Source: Aliiruegeria haliotis
GTDB lineage: Bacteria > Pseudomonadota > Alphaproteobacteria > Rhodobacterales > Rhodobacteraceae
Length of the DNA stretch: 64,000 nt
Assembly (NCBI RefSeq): GCF_003003255.1
Contig: NZ_PVTD01000001.1
Location: forward strand, 620,001 to 684,000
Direction of reading: 5' to 3'
Of the stretch, positions 62,877 to 64,000 are shown one piece after another. The notes under the pieces were generated by a model that saw only the letters and a program-made list of their open reading frames with translations, was not told the origin of the DNA and did no database searches. The translations under genes and the position numbers were made by a program. Each line of letters starts with the position of its first letter. Position 1 is the first letter of the stretch.

Positions 62877-63395
62877 TCAGGCAGTTCCCCTGACCGGACG
62901 GTCCTTCGCGATGTTGAACTTCATCCCGTCCAGCAACTCGTCCAGATCCGGGCGTGCGGCGGGTCCGTTGGAGATATCAACCAGCATTAACTCGCCATTC
63001 GGGCGGAAGGCGAACGCGCCGGGTTCGGCGAACAGATCCGTCGTTTCCGCATCATCCAGCGGGGCGGAAACGTAGAGGCCGAGCGCCCGCATCTGGGCTT
63101 CGGTCAGCCCGTAGCAGAGGTCGAAATCCCATCCGAATTCCTCCTTGTCCGCGAGTGCCTTCTCCCGACTGTCCGCCGATATGACCACAACGTCCATGGT
63201 TTCGGTCCATGCGGGCAGGACCGCGTTTAGCTTGTTGAGGAACTGCTTGCACCGCGGGCAATGCCTGCCGCGATAGACAAACAGCATGGTCCAGCGGTCT
63301 TTTGTCTGCCCGATCGTGATGGTGTCCGGCCTGTCGGCGACCTCGAAACTGAAATCGCCGATATGTTCCCCCACGCGGGGTTTGCTGCCTGTCAT
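62877..63395 (-). CDS. Peroxiredoxin-like (AhpC/TSA) protein
   Basis: 172 residues with a thioredoxin fold. The active-site region FVYRGRHCPRCKQFLNKL holds Cys46-Pro-Arg-Cys49, a CxxC form rather than the usual single peroxidatic Cys of AhpC. The TETMDVVVISADSREKALADKEEFGWDFD segment is typical of bacterioferritin-comigratory/AhpC relatives. It likely reduces hydroperoxides or thiols in the cytoplasm. It lies 49 bases from the aldolase-like gene on the same strand and may be its last operon member. Confidence 0.87.
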   Translation of the reverse strand: MTGSKPRVGEHIGDFSFEVADRPDTITIGQTKDRWTMLFVYRGRHCPRCKQFLNKLNAVLPAWTETMDVVVISADSREKALADKEEFGWDFDLCYGLTEAQMRALGLYVSAPLDDAETTDLFAEPGAFAFRPNGELMLVDISNGPAARPDLDELLDGMKFNIAKDRPVRGTA

Positions 63396-63444
63396 GTGGT
63401 GATCCTGTCTTGCCTCTGGCGCGCATGCGCCTCGTCGTCAGGCG

Positions 63445-64000
63445 TCAAGGATTGCCCTGTCCGTCGCCCGGGTCAAGGAACGCCGGTTCGCAGACCATGA
63501 TATGGCCGAACTTGTCGCAGAGCTCCTGAAGGAGGCCCTCTTCGATGCCGCGCTGCGGGCCGCCCGCCGACAGGACGCGGCGCTGAATCGCGCTGGCCTT
63601 CTCGACGGTTTCGACAAGCGCGAAGACCTTCTCCGGGCTTTCTTCCGACGCAAAGATCCCGTGATGGCTCCAGGAAATCACGCGGCTGTTCTTCAGCTCG
63701 ATTGCCGAGGCCTCCGCGATCTTGACCGTGCCGGGCAGCAGCGGCGGCACCACGCGCACCCCGTCGGGGAAGATCACGATGCATTCGGGCATCTTCTGCC
63801 AGAGCGCCATCGTCAGCTCTCGCGAGTCGAGCGGCATCAGGAAGCTGAGCGCGATGAACTCGGGCACGTGGCAATGCAGGATGACCCGCTCGCGTCCGCC
63901 GGAGATTTCCTTGCGGATGGCATGGCCGACGAGGTGGGTGGCGAACTCCGACGTGGGTTGCCCGCCCATCGCATAGCCCCACACCCGACGATAGGCGGTT
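63445..64000 (-). CDS. Class II aldolase, rhamnulose-1-phosphate aldolase-like, cut by the window edge
   Basis: The last 184 codons are visible; the beginning lies past the right edge (frame open to 64000). The zinc-site motif HCHVPEFIALSFLM, the ISWSHHGIFASEESPEKVFALVETVEKASAI segment and KFGHIMVCEPAFLD fit RhaD more than the shorter L-fuculose or ribulose-5-phosphate aldolases. It would cleave L-rhamnulose 1-phosphate to DHAP and L-lactaldehyde. The nearby kdu operon concerns pectin, which also contains rhamnose. The peroxiredoxin-like gene follows. Confidence 0.82.
   Translation of the reverse strand, partial: TAYRRVWGYAMGGQPTSEFATHLVGHAIRKEISGGRERVILHCHVPEFIALSFLMPLDSRELTMALWQKMPECIVIFPDGVRVVPPLLPGTVKIAEASAIELKNSRVISWSHHGIFASEESPEKVFALVETVEKASAIQRRVLSAGGPQRGIEEGLLQELCDKFGHIMVCEPAFLDPGDGQGNP

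Overview
The window is a GC-rich, densely coded stretch of chromosome from an alphaproteobacterium, most likely a member of the Rhodobacterales (inference). The supporting signs are a C4-type 5-aminolevulinate synthase, an alphaproteobacterial SspB, an RNase E with a large acidic insertion in its S1 domain and a GWW tail, two secreted proteins with VPLPA-type C-terminal sorting signals, a Hint-domain gene near fumC, and many start/stop overlaps of the ATGA or TGATG type. I see no phage, insertion sequence, CRISPR array or plasmid gene.

Layout. 1-6.5 kb: the start of cysG with a divergent Lrp/AsnC regulator, a small secreted protein, cobS coupled to an Asp/Glu-racemase-like gene, two tandem paralogous membrane proteins, a lone DegT-type aminotransferase and a small cytochrome c. 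6.5-10.7 kb: an ion channel, a GntR regulator, an AI-2E/PerM family permease and a cold-shock gene with a clear terminator. 10.9-23.7 kb: a leucine/isovalerate degradation locus (ivd, an acyl-CoA ligase, mccB, mccA, HMG-CoA lyase, methylglutaconyl-CoA hydratase). It begins at a promoter with a palindrome placed over the start of transcription, and it is interspersed with DUF1622, LprI-like, EcsC, methyltransferase and glutathione-transferase genes. 24.2-28 kb: a DctB/DctD-type two-component pair whose regulator lacks the sigma-54 contact loop, with an overlapping HAD phosphatase. 28-33 kb: a VPLPA-CTERM protein and the RNase E gene, closed by a strong terminator.

33-41 kb: tusA divergent from ccdA, a membrane alpha/beta hydrolase, a DUF4169/Hint/ribbon-helix-helix group, fumC, a second VPLPA-CTERM protein, sspB and a SnoaL-like protein. 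41-44.6 kb: two identical tRNA-Asp genes, an acetyltransferase, and the ubiT-ubiU-ubiV operon for oxygen-independent ubiquinone synthesis, with an FNR-type box just upstream. 44.9-59.7 kb: a GlsB-type membrane protein, an M20 dipeptidase, hemA, a rodZ-like gene, ispG, a DsbA-like thiol oxidoreductase coupled to an M48 protease, an aminotransferase, an amidase, a methyltransferase and penicillin-binding protein 1A. 59.8-64 kb: tRNA-Arg, then a GntR-controlled uronate/pectin-breakdown operon (KdgF-like cupin, kduI, kduD), a peroxiredoxin-like gene and a class II sugar-phosphate aldolase that runs off the window.

How the genes work together. The Ivd, Mcc, hydratase and lyase enzymes take isovaleryl-CoA from leucine to acetoacetate and acetyl-CoA, and the ligase probably activates a related acid. 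UbiTUV and a possible FNR site before hemA point to a facultative lifestyle in which quinone and tetrapyrrole synthesis respond to low oxygen. The amidase, PBP1A, RodZ and M48/DsbA genes form a general envelope-maintenance set. KdgF, KduI and KduD act in series on unsaturated uronates from pectin or alginate-like polymers. Intergenic DNA is often 250-540 bases long. Nothing in the window is an obvious new defence or mobile system; the best leads are regulatory sites and proteins from known families that have lost their usual catalytic or contact residues.
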